From positions 183,877 to 247,876 of the forward strand of contig JANQNA010000007.1 of NCBI GenBank assembly GCA_028279825.1: 64,000 bases of DNA, written 5' to 3'. Below, one piece after another: positions 6,954 through 16,311 of this stretch (positions within the stretch are counted from its first letter, which is position 1; every line of letters starts with the position of its first letter). A model generated the notes under the pieces. The model did not search any database, was not told the origin of the DNA, and saw only the letters and a program-made list of their open reading frames with translations. Source of the DNA: an archaeon. GTDB taxonomy: Archaea > Aenigmatarchaeota > Aenigmatarchaeia > GW2011-AR5. The position numbers and the translations under genes were made by a program.

Positions 6954-8879
6954 ATGGCCTACAGATACATAGATCCCGGAACAGGCGGCATAGTGGTTAG
7001 TTCTTTGTGGGGGTATATTGTTACGGTACTGGCGGCAATAGCGGCTTTCATTGCCTATCTTGTTAAGCCATTGAGGCGTCTTTTAACAAACATAAGATTT
7101 CTCACTATAGTAGTTGTAGTAATAGCGTTGATTATAATGGTCTTGAGTGTAGCATCCGGTATGAATCATGAGAAGGTTATATTGTTAGGTATTGATGCGC
7201 TGGACGCCTCTCTTGTAGAAAGAATGATAAAGGAAGGTAAACTGCCGAATTTTCAGAAGCTTGAATATTCGAGACTGGAGAGTTCAATACCCCCGGAGAC
7301 TCCTGTAGCCTGGAGCGCGGCTGCCACCGGTATGAATCCTGGCAAGTTTGGCTTGTTCGACTTCATAGGAAGAAAGGGCTATAATCCTGTACTAACGCTT
7401 GTGGAGGAGAAGAAAGGAATTGTGGGTACAAAATATTCTTCCGGCCTGAAAGGCACGCCCATATGGGATATGACTTCTGCAGCGAGAATTCCGACTACGG
7501 TTGTTAAATGGCCGGTTACGTTTCCTGCCGAGGAGATATACGGCAGAATGCTGTCAGGATTGGGTACAGTTGATGTAAGAGGGCTCCTGAACAGCTACTC
7601 TTTTTATACGGAAAAAAACGAGACAAATAGGGAGGGTGACACGGGAAGAATTGTCAGTGTTCAGAGAAAGGACAATGTTATAGATACGCAACTTTACGGA
7701 CCTCTGCTGAACGGGCAGGATATGAAAGAAAATATGAAGATATGGATTTCTAATGAATTTGTTACCCTTGACTTTAACGAAAAGACGTACAGAATTGAAA
7801 AAGGCAGCTGGAGTGAGTGGATAAGACTGAAGTTCAGGGGCGGTATACTCAAAGATGTTTACGGAATATTCAGGGTTTACCTGATTAATACGGATCCTTT
7901 AGAAATGTACGTTACGTCTGTGCAGATAGATCCCGAAAACCAGTTGCTTGACATAACTTATCCAAGTGAATACGGAAAGGAATTAGCAGATGAAATTGGC
8001 CTGTTTTATACAATGGGCATGGCTGAAGATACAAAAGCTGTCGAAGAGGGTAAGATCTCCAAGGAAGTTTTCCTGCAGCAGATTAACCAAATAGAAACGG
8101 AAAGAGAGAAGATTTTTTGGAAGGAATTTTCCAGATTAGATGGCTTGCTTGCTTTTGCATTTGATTCGGGCGACAGGCTACAGCACATTTTCTGGGGTCA
8201 AAAGGACGTGGAGGACTATTACATCCGAAAGGACAAATTCCTGGGAAAAATACTCGAAAGAATGGATGATGATACAAAACTGATCGTTTTTTCTGACCAT
8301 GGTTTCACAAATTTTGACAGAACAGTCACGATAAACAGGTGGCTCGTTGAGCAGGGTTATATGTCTGTTAAAGACAACGGTACCCTCCTGGATTTTGTAA
8401 AATGGAATGAGACAAAAGCTTACTCACTTGGATTCTCAAGCATATACCTAAATCTTAAAGGCAGAGAACCTCAGGGTGTAGTGGAGGATAGAGAAATAGT
8501 CGAAGAGATTATTGGCAAATTAAAAAATCTTACGGATCCAAAGACTGGAAAGAAGGTTATAGTTAGTGCGCACAAACGCGAAGATGTTTATTCAGGAAAG
8601 TATCTTGAGGATGCGCCGGATATAATTATAGGATTTGAAAAGGGTTACAGAATGTCATGGCAGAACGCTATAGGTGGTATCACAGAGGAAATATTTTCAG
8701 ACAATACAGATGAATGGAAAGGTGATCATCTGGTTGATAACAGCCGCGTGCCAGGTGTTGTGTTTGCTAATTTTGAAATCCGTAAGGATGCAAAAATTAT
8801 TGACATAGCACCGACTGTTCTGGGAATGTTTGGTATAGAGAGTGATATGGATGGTAGAAACCTTGCTGTCGAAAAGTGA
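6954..8879 (+). CDS. Membrane-anchored type I phosphodiesterase/nucleotide pyrophosphatase
   Basis: Started at the ATG at 6954 (MAYRYIDPGTGG, 641 residues); the longer ORF-track start reads through the operator region. The N-terminus has YIDPGTG and two hydrophobic helices (about 12-37 and 52-75). An alkaline-phosphatase-superfamily domain follows: metal-binding GIDALDASL, a Thr nucleophile region PPETPVAWSAAATG, metal ligands FSDHGF, and a closing His segment DHLVDNS. Related archaeal enzymes are thought to hydrolyse phosphodiesters or move phospho-groups at the surface. The last 29 bp overlap the next gene. Confidence 0.85.
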   Translation: MAYRYIDPGTGGIVVSSLWGYIVTVLAAIAAFIAYLVKPLRRLLTNIRFLTIVVVVIALIIMVLSVASGMNHEKVILLGIDALDASLVERMIKEGKLPNFQKLEYSRLESSIPPETPVAWSAAATGMNPGKFGLFDFIGRKGYNPVLTLVEEKKGIVGTKYSSGLKGTPIWDMTSAARIPTTVVKWPVTFPAEEIYGRMLSGLGTVDVRGLLNSYSFYTEKNETNREGDTGRIVSVQRKDNVIDTQLYGPLLNGQDMKENMKIWISNEFVTLDFNEKTYRIEKGSWSEWIRLKFRGGILKDVYGIFRVYLINTDPLEMYVTSVQIDPENQLLDITYPSEYGKELADEIGLFYTMGMAEDTKAVEEGKISKEVFLQQINQIETEREKIFWKEFSRLDGLLAFAFDSGDRLQHIFWGQKDVEDYYIRKDKFLGKILERMDDDTKLIVFSDHGFTNFDRTVTINRWLVEQGYMSVKDNGTLLDFVKWNETKAYSLGFSSIYLNLKGREPQGVVEDREIVEEIIGKLKNLTDPKTGKKVIVSAHKREDVYSGKYLEDAPDIIIGFEKGYRMSWQNAIGGITEEIFSDNTDEWKGDHLVDNSRVPGVVFANFEIRKDAKIIDIAPTVLGMFGIESDMDGRNLAVEK

Positions 8880-9642
8880 GTATATACTCAGGGAAACAAG
8901 AAGCCTGTTTAAAAATCCCGCTGTCCTGTGGTCAGGCGGAAAGGATTCAACAGTTCTTTTGCACATGATATCAGAAGTATTCCCGGATTTCCCTTTCAAA
9001 GTATTACATCTTGACAACGGAAAAGAATTTGCAGATACGTATGACTACATGGGTGAGATGAAGAAAGTATTCGGTTTTGAAGTTGTTACTGAACAAATAG
9101 AAAGAAAACATGACGATATAACAAAACTTTCATGCTGCGGTCATAACAAGACAGAGGCACTTAAGAGGGCTATCAGGAAACACGGTTTTGATGCTATAAT
9201 TGTCGGGATAAGATGGGATGAGCATGGAATAAGGGGAATAGAAAGATACTTTTCACCGAGAGACAAAGAGTTCAGATGGAAAGTCTTTGATATGGGCAAG
9301 TCACTTCAGGATGCGGAATTTGTAAGCTGGGGTATTGCTGTCAAAGACTTTGGTGACTGTGATCACGTCAGAGTTCATCCGCTTCTGCACTGGGCCGAGC
9401 TGGACATATGGAACTATATTGAAGAAAATAATCTTCCGGTTAACGGGTTGTACTTCTCGAGAAGCGGGCAACGTTTTAGAAGTATCGGATGCACGGAGTG
9501 TTCTGTTGCCGTTGGCTCCAATGCCAGAACAGTCAGGAATATAATCCATGAGCTGGAAAATACGAAAGAGGAAGAGAGAGAAGGAAGAAAACAGGACAAA
9601 GAATATGCAATGGAGCGCCTCAGATCGCTGGGTTATATGTAA
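8851..9642 (+). CDS. CysD/PAPS-reductase-like ATP pyrophosphatase
   Basis: 263 residues from the ATG at 8851; a GTG three codons earlier is possible. SGGKDSTVLLHM near 30 is the PP-loop of the adenine nucleotide alpha hydrolase family. RFRSIGCTECSVAV near 212 resembles the RFRSLGC segment of sulfate adenylyltransferase subunit CysD. No CysN GTPase is in the window, so it could be an APS/PAPS reductase relative or another sulfur-transfer enzyme. It overlaps the upstream phosphodiesterase by 29 bp and the convergent sulfatase-like gene by 10 bp. Both of these 3' ends encode LRSLGY plus one residue. Confidence 0.75.
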   Translation: MVETLLSKSEYILRETRSLFKNPAVLWSGGKDSTVLLHMISEVFPDFPFKVLHLDNGKEFADTYDYMGEMKKVFGFEVVTEQIERKHDDITKLSCCGHNKTEALKRAIRKHGFDAIIVGIRWDEHGIRGIERYFSPRDKEFRWKVFDMGKSLQDAEFVSWGIAVKDFGDCDHVRVHPLLHWAELDIWNYIEENNLPVNGLYFSRSGQRFRSIGCTECSVAVGSNARTVRNIIHELENTKEEEREGRKQDKEYAMERLRSLGYM

Positions 9643-10922
9643 CCTAAGCTGCGGAGTATTTCTTCAGACGTTTTGTCAATTGTTACTGTAGGTATGTTTG
9701 TTATTATCTCTTCCAGCATTTTCCGGAGTTTTGCTGCAGAAGCACTGGAGGCAGTTTCATTTCTTTTTACATCGAACAACATTATCTTTTTTGTTAAGTT
9801 ATTTTTTGTAAAGGTCACTTCTTTTCCTTCCTGTTCTGCTATGGACTCTTCAAGGTTTGTATCTGACAGCCAGGCTGTGACGAATTTTAATTCATCGTTT
9901 CTTATGGATACTGCAAAAGAATCTCTTGGATTTGTATTTGATATTGTGAAATCTTTTTTCTTTTCCCACACAACTTCCCCGTCCATTTCAGGCTGCTCTA
10001 TGCTTAGTATGTCAAGTACTGTGGGCATTAAGTCAACGGTTTCAACTATTATATCCACCTTTTTGGGTTCTATACCGGGAGCTTTTATCATCATTGGTAC
10101 GTGTGTCTCTTCATCAAACAACGTTTTTCCGTGAAACACACAGTGCTCATCTTCTTCATAACCAAATTCAGAAAACCTGTGATCTGCAAAACATTCACCA
10201 TGATCGGATACGATTATTATTATTGTGTTATTGTCCAGTCTTTCGAGTAGCCTTCCTATCTGCCTGTCCATGTATAGAATTTCGCCGTCGTATTTTTCCA
10301 GGTCTTCTCTTATGGTTTGTGTCTTGGATACACCTAATTCACTGTATTTTGCTTCTGTGTATACATCTGTGTAGTTGTATATGTCGTATTCTTCCGGCGG
10401 ATTGTATGGTGTGTGCGGGTCATAGTAGTGGACCCACAAGAAGAACTTTTCCCGGTCTTCCAACCATTTCAATGCCCTGCTGGTTGTTTCCTCTGCCCTT
10501 CTTCTGGATGTTTCCAGACCATCAAAATGATCAAATTCATCCTTGAAGCCGCGCAGAATCTGGCTGCTTACAAACCCTGCCGTTACATATCCTTTAGGTT
10601 TCAATATATCGGTAATTGTTGTCAAGCCAGTTCCGTTATCTAGTGGAATAAATTTATTGTGATTCACAGGATATATGCCGGTGAAAATTGACCAATGTGA
10701 AGGGGGCGTATGCGGTATCTGGGAAAATGCATTTGTGAATACCACAGATTCTTTCGAGAATTTGTCTATATTTGGTGAAAGTTCCGGTGATATATGATCG
10801 TATCTGACTGTGTCAATGGTTATTATAACTATATTTGGGTATTTTTCCCCAGGAGAATTGGTAATTGACATGACGAGCACGATAACTGCTAATATTCCTA
10901 TTAGAATAAACGGAACCTTCAT
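9633..10922 (-). CDS. Sulfatase-fold (alkaline phosphatase superfamily) membrane-anchored hydrolase
   Basis: 429 residues from the ATG at 10922, with an N-terminal signal anchor (VPFILIGILAVIVLVMSI). IVIITIDTVRYDHIS, FTGIYP, IIIVSDHGECF and VPMMIKAPG are PF00884-type sulfatase motifs. The nucleophile site is HTPPSHWS, so the Cys or Ser that becomes formylglycine in true sulfatases is replaced by Thr. It is therefore more likely a phospho- or sulfo-ester enzyme of another subgroup. The C-terminus LRSLGYI is a tail often seen in this family. It faces outward and may act on surface polymers. Confidence 0.75.
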   Translation of the reverse strand: MKVPFILIGILAVIVLVMSITNSPGEKYPNIVIITIDTVRYDHISPELSPNIDKFSKESVVFTNAFSQIPHTPPSHWSIFTGIYPVNHNKFIPLDNGTGLTTITDILKPKGYVTAGFVSSQILRGFKDEFDHFDGLETSRRRAEETTSRALKWLEDREKFFLWVHYYDPHTPYNPPEEYDIYNYTDVYTEAKYSELGVSKTQTIREDLEKYDGEILYMDRQIGRLLERLDNNTIIIIVSDHGECFADHRFSEFGYEEDEHCVFHGKTLFDEETHVPMMIKAPGIEPKKVDIIVETVDLMPTVLDILSIEQPEMDGEVVWEKKKDFTISNTNPRDSFAVSIRNDELKFVTAWLSDTNLEESIAEQEGKEVTFTKNNLTKKIMLFDVKRNETASSASAAKLRKMLEEIITNIPTVTIDKTSEEILRSLGYI

Positions 10923-10963
10923 GCTATACAATTATAGCAAATCGATTAATACATAACTTTATT

Positions 10964-13900
10964 ATGCAGAAAATCCGTAAGCTAAATATGTACAATAGAC
11001 TATTATTAGTCGTTGTTTTCTGCGTATTTTTGCTGTCTGTTACTTATGCCTCTCAAGTACCTATACCGGGTCTTATTGCGCCTGAGGACAGCAACCTGAC
11101 TACAGTGAATAACGTTACTTTCATGTGTAACGTTACTGACGATGAACACGTTTATCGTATCTCTCTTTATCATAACATAAACGGTATTTTTTCTTTGAAT
11201 TCAACACGAAACATAATGGAGCTTGGGACAGACACCAACACGACGTTTTTGTGCCATTTCAATAATACCTATACGTGTGTTGATGGTGAAACGGGGACCA
11301 ATAGCTCAACGAGTTTTGTATCTGGAAAGTTCCTGACAGGTTTGCTTGTAAATGAGACTGATACACTTTCTTATCCGACATCAGGAAATGTTTTGGGATC
11401 AAAGGGAAGCATTGAGTTCTGGTTCAGAGTGGGCAAAAATACTTCCGATACTTCATGGTTATTTTCCACGGGACCCGCCGCTTCAAATGATTTGCAGATA
11501 TACATAAGCAGTGATGCACTTACTTTTGATCTCCATGACAGTTCGGCTTATACTGCTACGGCATATAGAAGTGTTTCATGGAATCAGGGAGAGTGGCATC
11601 ATGTGGTTGCTGTCTGGGATGTGAACAATCCTCCTGCGGAGGGCGGACAAAGGGCGGATTTGTATCTGGACGGGACAAACGAGAATGTTACACAGGATGA
11701 TTATTACACTGCTTCTATGGGGTCCTTAGGCACGACAATGTACATAGGAACCAAGCATGACGGTACATCCAATTCAAATGCTACTTTTGACGAATTCAGA
11801 ATATCAAGTGAAGTAAGAACAAAGGCACAGATAAACGAATCTTACTTCAAGGGTGCAAACAACCATAGTTTTGAGACGGCTAACTTTACAGTTACAAATA
11901 TCCCTGACGGGAACTATCTATGGAATTGTTTGGGTACTGACAATGAATCCCAGGTTAACTTCAGTACAAGCAACTTTACAGTAGGTATAGATACAACTTC
12001 ACCTTCAATTAACCAGATTATTCTTTCTCCCAACAGCACGGGTGACCTTGATCCTGATATGATTGTAAATGTGACTGCTAATATTACCGATACAAGCACG
12101 ATTGATACTGTTATATTTCAATGGAAAGAAACAGGTAACTGGAACAACGATTCAATGGGCTACGATGCCGGCACAGGTTTTTACGTTAATGCTACACTAA
12201 CTATTGATGTTACAGGAGGCGTGTATTTTTACAGAATATGGGCCAATGATTCTTTGGGACGTTCGGGATACTCAACGACACAAAACCTGACGGCAGGTTT
12301 TGATTACACCTGGACGGTAAGTCCTTCGGATATGGGTGTTGTATCAGGATACGTTAGTACAGGCACTAACGTTGTAAACCTTACCGTTAACAACACTGGT
12401 GATGATACACTTGGTTTTACTTTCAGTGATGACTGGCCATTCAACGTTACATACAACAGCTCGGTGGATCCTACCTATTACGTTCCTGCAAGTACGGCTA
12501 TAACGGTACTTGTTAATGCCACTTTTGAGACCCAGACCAATGAGAGAAATGTTACCTTTACAGTAACTGCTTCACACGGCACAGAAACACCAACACCTGT
12601 TACCAATACAACCGTTGGTGCTCTTAATTCATTCATAGGCGGCGCTTATCTAACAACGGCTATTACAGTGATACCTACCGTCGTCAACCAGAGTCAGACT
12701 GGTATAAACATAAATGCAACTATCAAAAACATAGGAAACGAGACTGCACATAACGTTACAGTTAACTGGACATTTCCTACTGGATGGACCAACACTTCCG
12801 GATATATTGAATGGAACCTGACAAACATAACATCTCAGGTTACTAACAGGAGCGACCTTGTAATGTCTTTATCTTCTTCAGCACCAAGCGGTCTTTCATC
12901 AATATGCATAAACGCTACTTCATGGAATACAAGCAGTCTGTCTTGCGACACAGTACAAGTTAGTTGTTCGAGCACGGATGGTGAGTGTGGTTCGGGTTGT
13001 ACGTACAACAATGATGCTGACTGTCCGGGTCCTACAGTAACCGGCGGAGGCGGCGGAGGCGGAGGCGCGCCATCGGCACTTGTGAAGAACCCTGTACTCA
13101 GCATAAGCGCACCTCTAAGAATTGATACTTTCAGAGGAATGAAAGCTGTGTTTGACGTGACTGTGGGTAACACACAAAGCGGAACTACTGCAAATGATGT
13201 GAAACTTTCTATAACCGGCCATCCGCAAACACTAATCAAAATCACCCCGTCTAAGGTGGATAAAATAAAAACAAACCTGGAAACATTCAATGTTGTTCTT
13301 ACAATACCTGAATATATGCAGTACGGCTCCTACAATCTTACTGTTAAAGCAAGCGCAACTTCCGTGGATACGGTAGCAAGGATAATTCTTTTCGTGCAGG
13401 ATGTTGAAAAGAATGAAACTATTGAAATATTTTCCAGGGCCCAGCAGAGTGTGGAAGAGATGATTGATTCCGGTTATAATTCCGAAGCTGTGTCTATTCT
13501 GCTGGACCAGGCAGAAGAGGCCTTAGACAATGAAGACTTTGATTCCGCCAAGGATATTTCAGAGAAAATAATTGCCACAAGGGACAGTGCGTTTAATGTT
13601 TATTCGACCCTGGAGGATATAGAAAAGTCCATGCAGGAAGCCGATGCTTACGGAATTGATTATCCGGAGACGCGCAAGTTTTACACCATGGCCGTTATGG
13701 CTGCCGACAGGGGTGACTTTGAAAAGGCTGAGGAGAGACTGAACAACGCGCTGCTGACACAGAGCTCTGAAATAAACACAAGACTGTTTATAATCAAGTA
13801 CTGGCCGCAGTTACTGGCCGGGGCGATAATATTGATTGTGCTTGCAGTATTTGTGCACAGGATAATACTCCTTAAATCGAAAGACTTCAGGATAAAATAC

Positions 13901-15043
13901 CTTGAAAGAGAGGAAAGGATCATAATGAACCTGATCAAGTCACTTCAGGTGAGACGATTTGAAAAACGTGATATGGGTAAGAGAGAATATGATGACGGTG
14001 TTGATGAATACAGGAAGCGGCTGGCCGAGATAAAGAGAGAGAAATCAAGGTTGTCTGCTAAGAAAATCAGGATTCTGAGCATAAAGGGTGTTGAGAGGGA
14101 TCTTGTCAAGCAAAGAGAGCATATAACAAAACTCATAAGAGAGATCCAGAAAAAACGGTTTGACTATGATCTTGTGAGCAAAAACACCTATGAAGAAACT
14201 GTAAGGGAACTGAAGGATGAACTGGCCGAGATTGATAAAAAGCTTGAAGAAAAGAAACACAGGAAAAGTTACGTTCTGGCTATTTTCCTGGTTGTTATTT
14301 TTTCCAGCGTCGGTTTTGCCGATAATACAACCATGAACAATGCTGCCTTGGCTATAGAGGCCGCTGAATTAGATATAATAGAAATGCAACAACTTGGATT
14401 TGCTGTGACAAGGGTGAATGATACCCTTGCCGAGGCAAAACTGCTCTACTCAAGAGGTGAATACGTAGCGGCGGAGTCTGTTGCCAAATACATTGATGTT
14501 TTGAAACGATCGGCAGCCAATATTGACAGCCTTATAGAAGATGCAGAGAATGCGATATATGAAGCAGACGTGAAAGGTATAGACGTATCCGCTGCTTCCG
14601 AACTCGTAACAAACGGCATAGATGCCTTCAGAATTGAAAGATATGAAGAATCGGAAAGTCTTCTGAAACAGGCTATTGACAAGGTCGACCAACTGGAGAC
14701 GCAGTTTACACTGGAAACTACGGCCATGCCGGAAATGGAAAGACTCCTTGTATCGGTAAAGACAAACTGGCAGCAGTTCCTGGTAATGGTCCTGGCTGCA
14801 TTTGCTGTTCTTGCTGCAGTATTCTTCGTATTCAGAAAGATAGCCAGAAAGATGAGAATAAGGACACTTGAGCACGAAAAAGCCTCTATAGAGTCTATAA
14901 TGAAGACTATCCAGAGGAAGTACTTTGAAGAAAATACGATGGCAAAGAGTGAATATATCGTAAAAGCGGAAAAATACCAGAAGAGACTGGGCAAAATAAG
15001 AAAAGAGATCTCGCTACTCAAAGGGAGAAACCGGCCGAGTTAA
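10964..15043 (+). CDS. Giant LamG-domain surface protein with duplicated membrane/coiled-coil module
   Basis: 1359 residues. A signal peptide (LLLVVVFCVFLLSVTYA) is followed by a LamG-like domain (about 92-290), Ig/CARDB-like beta domains with many N-x-S/T sequons, a Gly run near 693 and a helical stalk. Then come a TM helix (about 946-968), basic coiled coils, a second signal-like hydrophobic stretch (YVLAIFLVVIFSSVGFA, about 1101-1117), a second helical ectodomain, a last TM (about 1268-1288) and a coiled tail. The cytoplasmic segment occurs three times (for example RRFEKRDMGKREY, KRFDYDLVSKNTY, KYFEENTMAKSEY). It looks like two paralogous membrane proteins fused in frame. Probably an adhesin or cell-envelope protein. 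Confidence 0.85.
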   Translation: MQKIRKLNMYNRLLLVVVFCVFLLSVTYASQVPIPGLIAPEDSNLTTVNNVTFMCNVTDDEHVYRISLYHNINGIFSLNSTRNIMELGTDTNTTFLCHFNNTYTCVDGETGTNSSTSFVSGKFLTGLLVNETDTLSYPTSGNVLGSKGSIEFWFRVGKNTSDTSWLFSTGPAASNDLQIYISSDALTFDLHDSSAYTATAYRSVSWNQGEWHHVVAVWDVNNPPAEGGQRADLYLDGTNENVTQDDYYTASMGSLGTTMYIGTKHDGTSNSNATFDEFRISSEVRTKAQINESYFKGANNHSFETANFTVTNIPDGNYLWNCLGTDNESQVNFSTSNFTVGIDTTSPSINQIILSPNSTGDLDPDMIVNVTANITDTSTIDTVIFQWKETGNWNNDSMGYDAGTGFYVNATLTIDVTGGVYFYRIWANDSLGRSGYSTTQNLTAGFDYTWTVSPSDMGVVSGYVSTGTNVVNLTVNNTGDDTLGFTFSDDWPFNVTYNSSVDPTYYVPASTAITVLVNATFETQTNERNVTFTVTASHGTETPTPVTNTTVGALNSFIGGAYLTTAITVIPTVVNQSQTGININATIKNIGNETAHNVTVNWTFPTGWTNTSGYIEWNLTNITSQVTNRSDLVMSLSSSAPSGLSSICINATSWNTSSLSCDTVQVSCSSTDGECGSGCTYNNDADCPGPTVTGGGGGGGGAPSALVKNPVLSISAPLRIDTFRGMKAVFDVTVGNTQSGTTANDVKLSITGHPQTLIKITPSKVDKIKTNLETFNVVLTIPEYMQYGSYNLTVKASATSVDTVARIILFVQDVEKNETIEIFSRAQQSVEEMIDSGYNSEAVSILLDQAEEALDNEDFDSAKDISEKIIATRDSAFNVYSTLEDIEKSMQEADAYGIDYPETRKFYTMAVMAADRGDFEKAEERLNNALLTQSSEINTRLFIIKYWPQLLAGAIILIVLAVFVHRIILLKSKDFRIKYLEREERIIMNLIKSLQVRRFEKRDMGKREYDDGVDEYRKRLAEIKREKSRLSAKKIRILSIKGVERDLVKQREHITKLIREIQKKRFDYDLVSKNTYEETVRELKDELAEIDKKLEEKKHRKSYVLAIFLVVIFSSVGFADNTTMNNAALAIEAAELDIIEMQQLGFAVTRVNDTLAEAKLLYSRGEYVAAESVAKYIDVLKRSAANIDSLIEDAENAIYEADVKGIDVSAASELVTNGIDAFRIERYEESESLLKQAIDKVDQLETQFTLETTAMPEMERLLVSVKTNWQQFLVMVLAAFAVLAAVFFVFRKIARKMRIRTLEHEKASIESIMKTIQRKYFEENTMAKSEYIVKAEKYQKRLGKIRKEISLLKGRNRPS

Positions 15044-15045
15044 CC

Positions 15046-15055
15046 CTTTTTAAAT
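15046..15055 (+). promoter_or_regulatory. TATA-like element for the geranylgeranyl reductase gene
   Basis: CTTTTTAAAT lies 22-31 bases upstream of the ATG at 15077, the distance expected for an archaeal TATA box driving a leaderless or nearly leaderless transcript. Assigned by position and composition only. Confidence 0.4.
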
Positions 15056-15076
15056 GTTTTTTCTAAATAACGAGCC

Positions 15077-16276
15077 ATGGATTACGATGCAATAATCATT
15101 GGCTCCGGACCTGCGGGTGCCACAGCAGCAATGTACCTCGGGCAGGCAGGCAAGAAGGTTTTGCTTGTGGACAAAGAGAGTTTTCCGAGGGACAAGATAT
15201 GCGGCGATGCACAGGGCAGGAAAGCGGCTAACATATTGAGAGAACTCGGTGAGGAAGAAGGATTTCGTAAGCTGCCAGGCCATAATGTTTACGGTATAAC
15301 AATGAGCAGCCCTAACGGAACACTTGTCAGCATAGACATAACCTCCAGAGATAATCCCCCTCCCGGCTACTGCCACAGAAGAGAGGTTTTTGACGAATAT
15401 CTTCATAACTGTGCCGTAAAGGTTGTGGAATTCAGGAATCTTATGGTTGCTGATATAATAGTTGAAAACGGATTTGTGAGGGGTATAAAGGACGTTGAAG
15501 GCAACGAGTTCAGGGCGAAGATTGTCCTGGCTGCTGACGGCGCAAACAGCATGGTTGCCAGAAAATTCGGACTTTTGCATAATCCACCTGAACACTTCAT
15601 TGTCGGTACAAGACAGTATTACAAAGGCGTTACGGGCATGACTGACCGTATAGAAATACACCTTGTGAAACATCTTCTACCCGGATACTTCTGGATATTT
15701 CCTCTGGAAGACGGAACGGTTAATGTTGGTCTTGGAATGATTGTAAAGGACATGAACGAGAAGAAGATAAACCTGAAAGCGGCTATGCTTAAAGAAATAG
15801 CAGAAAATTCGCTTTTCGTGGATAGATTCAAAGATGCAGAGCCTTTAGAGGATGTTAAGGGATGGAATCTTCCTCTCGCAAGTCATCACAGAAAGAATCA
15901 TGGCAACGGGTTTTTGCTTCTTGGAGACGCGGCGTCACTCATTGATCCGTTAAGCGGTGAGGGCGTTGGTACTGCGATGATTTCCGGTAAACATGCAGCC
16001 AAAACTGCTCTGGCTGCCATGGAGTCAGATGATTTTTCAGAGCAATTTTTATCAGTTTACGACAAAAATCTGTGGAATGAAATAGGCGAAGAAATAGAGG
16101 CAAATTACAAGCTTCAGAAACGCGGCAAAAGGTTTCCTTTTTTGATAGACAAGTTATTCGGAAAGGCTGCCAAGGATGAAAACTACAGAAAGAAACTGGA
16201 AGACAGACTGCCATATACATCAGGCAGACAGGAAATGGGTTCTGATGAATTTATAGAGGAACTTCAGGGCCAGTAG
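15077..16276 (+). CDS. Geranylgeranyl reductase family flavoprotein
   Basis: 399 residues. FAD-binding DAIIIGSGPAGATAAMYL opens the protein, with KICGDAQGRKA near 46, a CP-type middle domain, and LLGDAASLIDPLSGEGVGTAMISG near 280, the second FAD motif. This is the archaeal digeranylgeranylglycerophospholipid reductase family, which saturates isoprenoid chains of membrane lipids. Its presence suggests the cell finishes its own lipids or remodels acquired ones. It has its own TATA-like element and precedes bud32. Confidence 0.88.
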   Translation: MDYDAIIIGSGPAGATAAMYLGQAGKKVLLVDKESFPRDKICGDAQGRKAANILRELGEEEGFRKLPGHNVYGITMSSPNGTLVSIDITSRDNPPPGYCHRREVFDEYLHNCAVKVVEFRNLMVADIIVENGFVRGIKDVEGNEFRAKIVLAADGANSMVARKFGLLHNPPEHFIVGTRQYYKGVTGMTDRIEIHLVKHLLPGYFWIFPLEDGTVNVGLGMIVKDMNEKKINLKAAMLKEIAENSLFVDRFKDAEPLEDVKGWNLPLASHHRKNHGNGFLLLGDAASLIDPLSGEGVGTAMISGKHAAKTALAAMESDDFSEQFLSVYDKNLWNEIGEEIEANYKLQKRGKRFPFLIDKLFGKAAKDENYRKKLEDRLPYTSGRQEMGSDEFIEELQGQ

Positions 16277-16294
16277 ACTGTTTCTTAAAGATTT

Positions 16295-16299
16295 GGAGG
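16295..16299 (+). promoter_or_regulatory. Ribosome binding site of bud32
   Basis: GGAGG, within TTGGAGGGGTC, lies 12 bases upstream of the bud32 ATG at 16312. It is one of the clearest Shine-Dalgarno sequences in the window and supports that start. Confidence 0.5.
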
Positions 16300-16311
16300 G
16301 GTCATAGAAAA

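Noticed and set aside
9633-10922. Formylglycine-dependent arylsulfatase
   Set aside because: The Cys/Ser-x-Pro-x-Arg site is Thr-Pro-Pro-Ser-His, so the formylglycine precursor and Arg are missing.
12835-13290. Minus-strand ORF with a run of prolines
   Set aside because: It is the antisense shadow of the Gly-rich linker in the surface protein.
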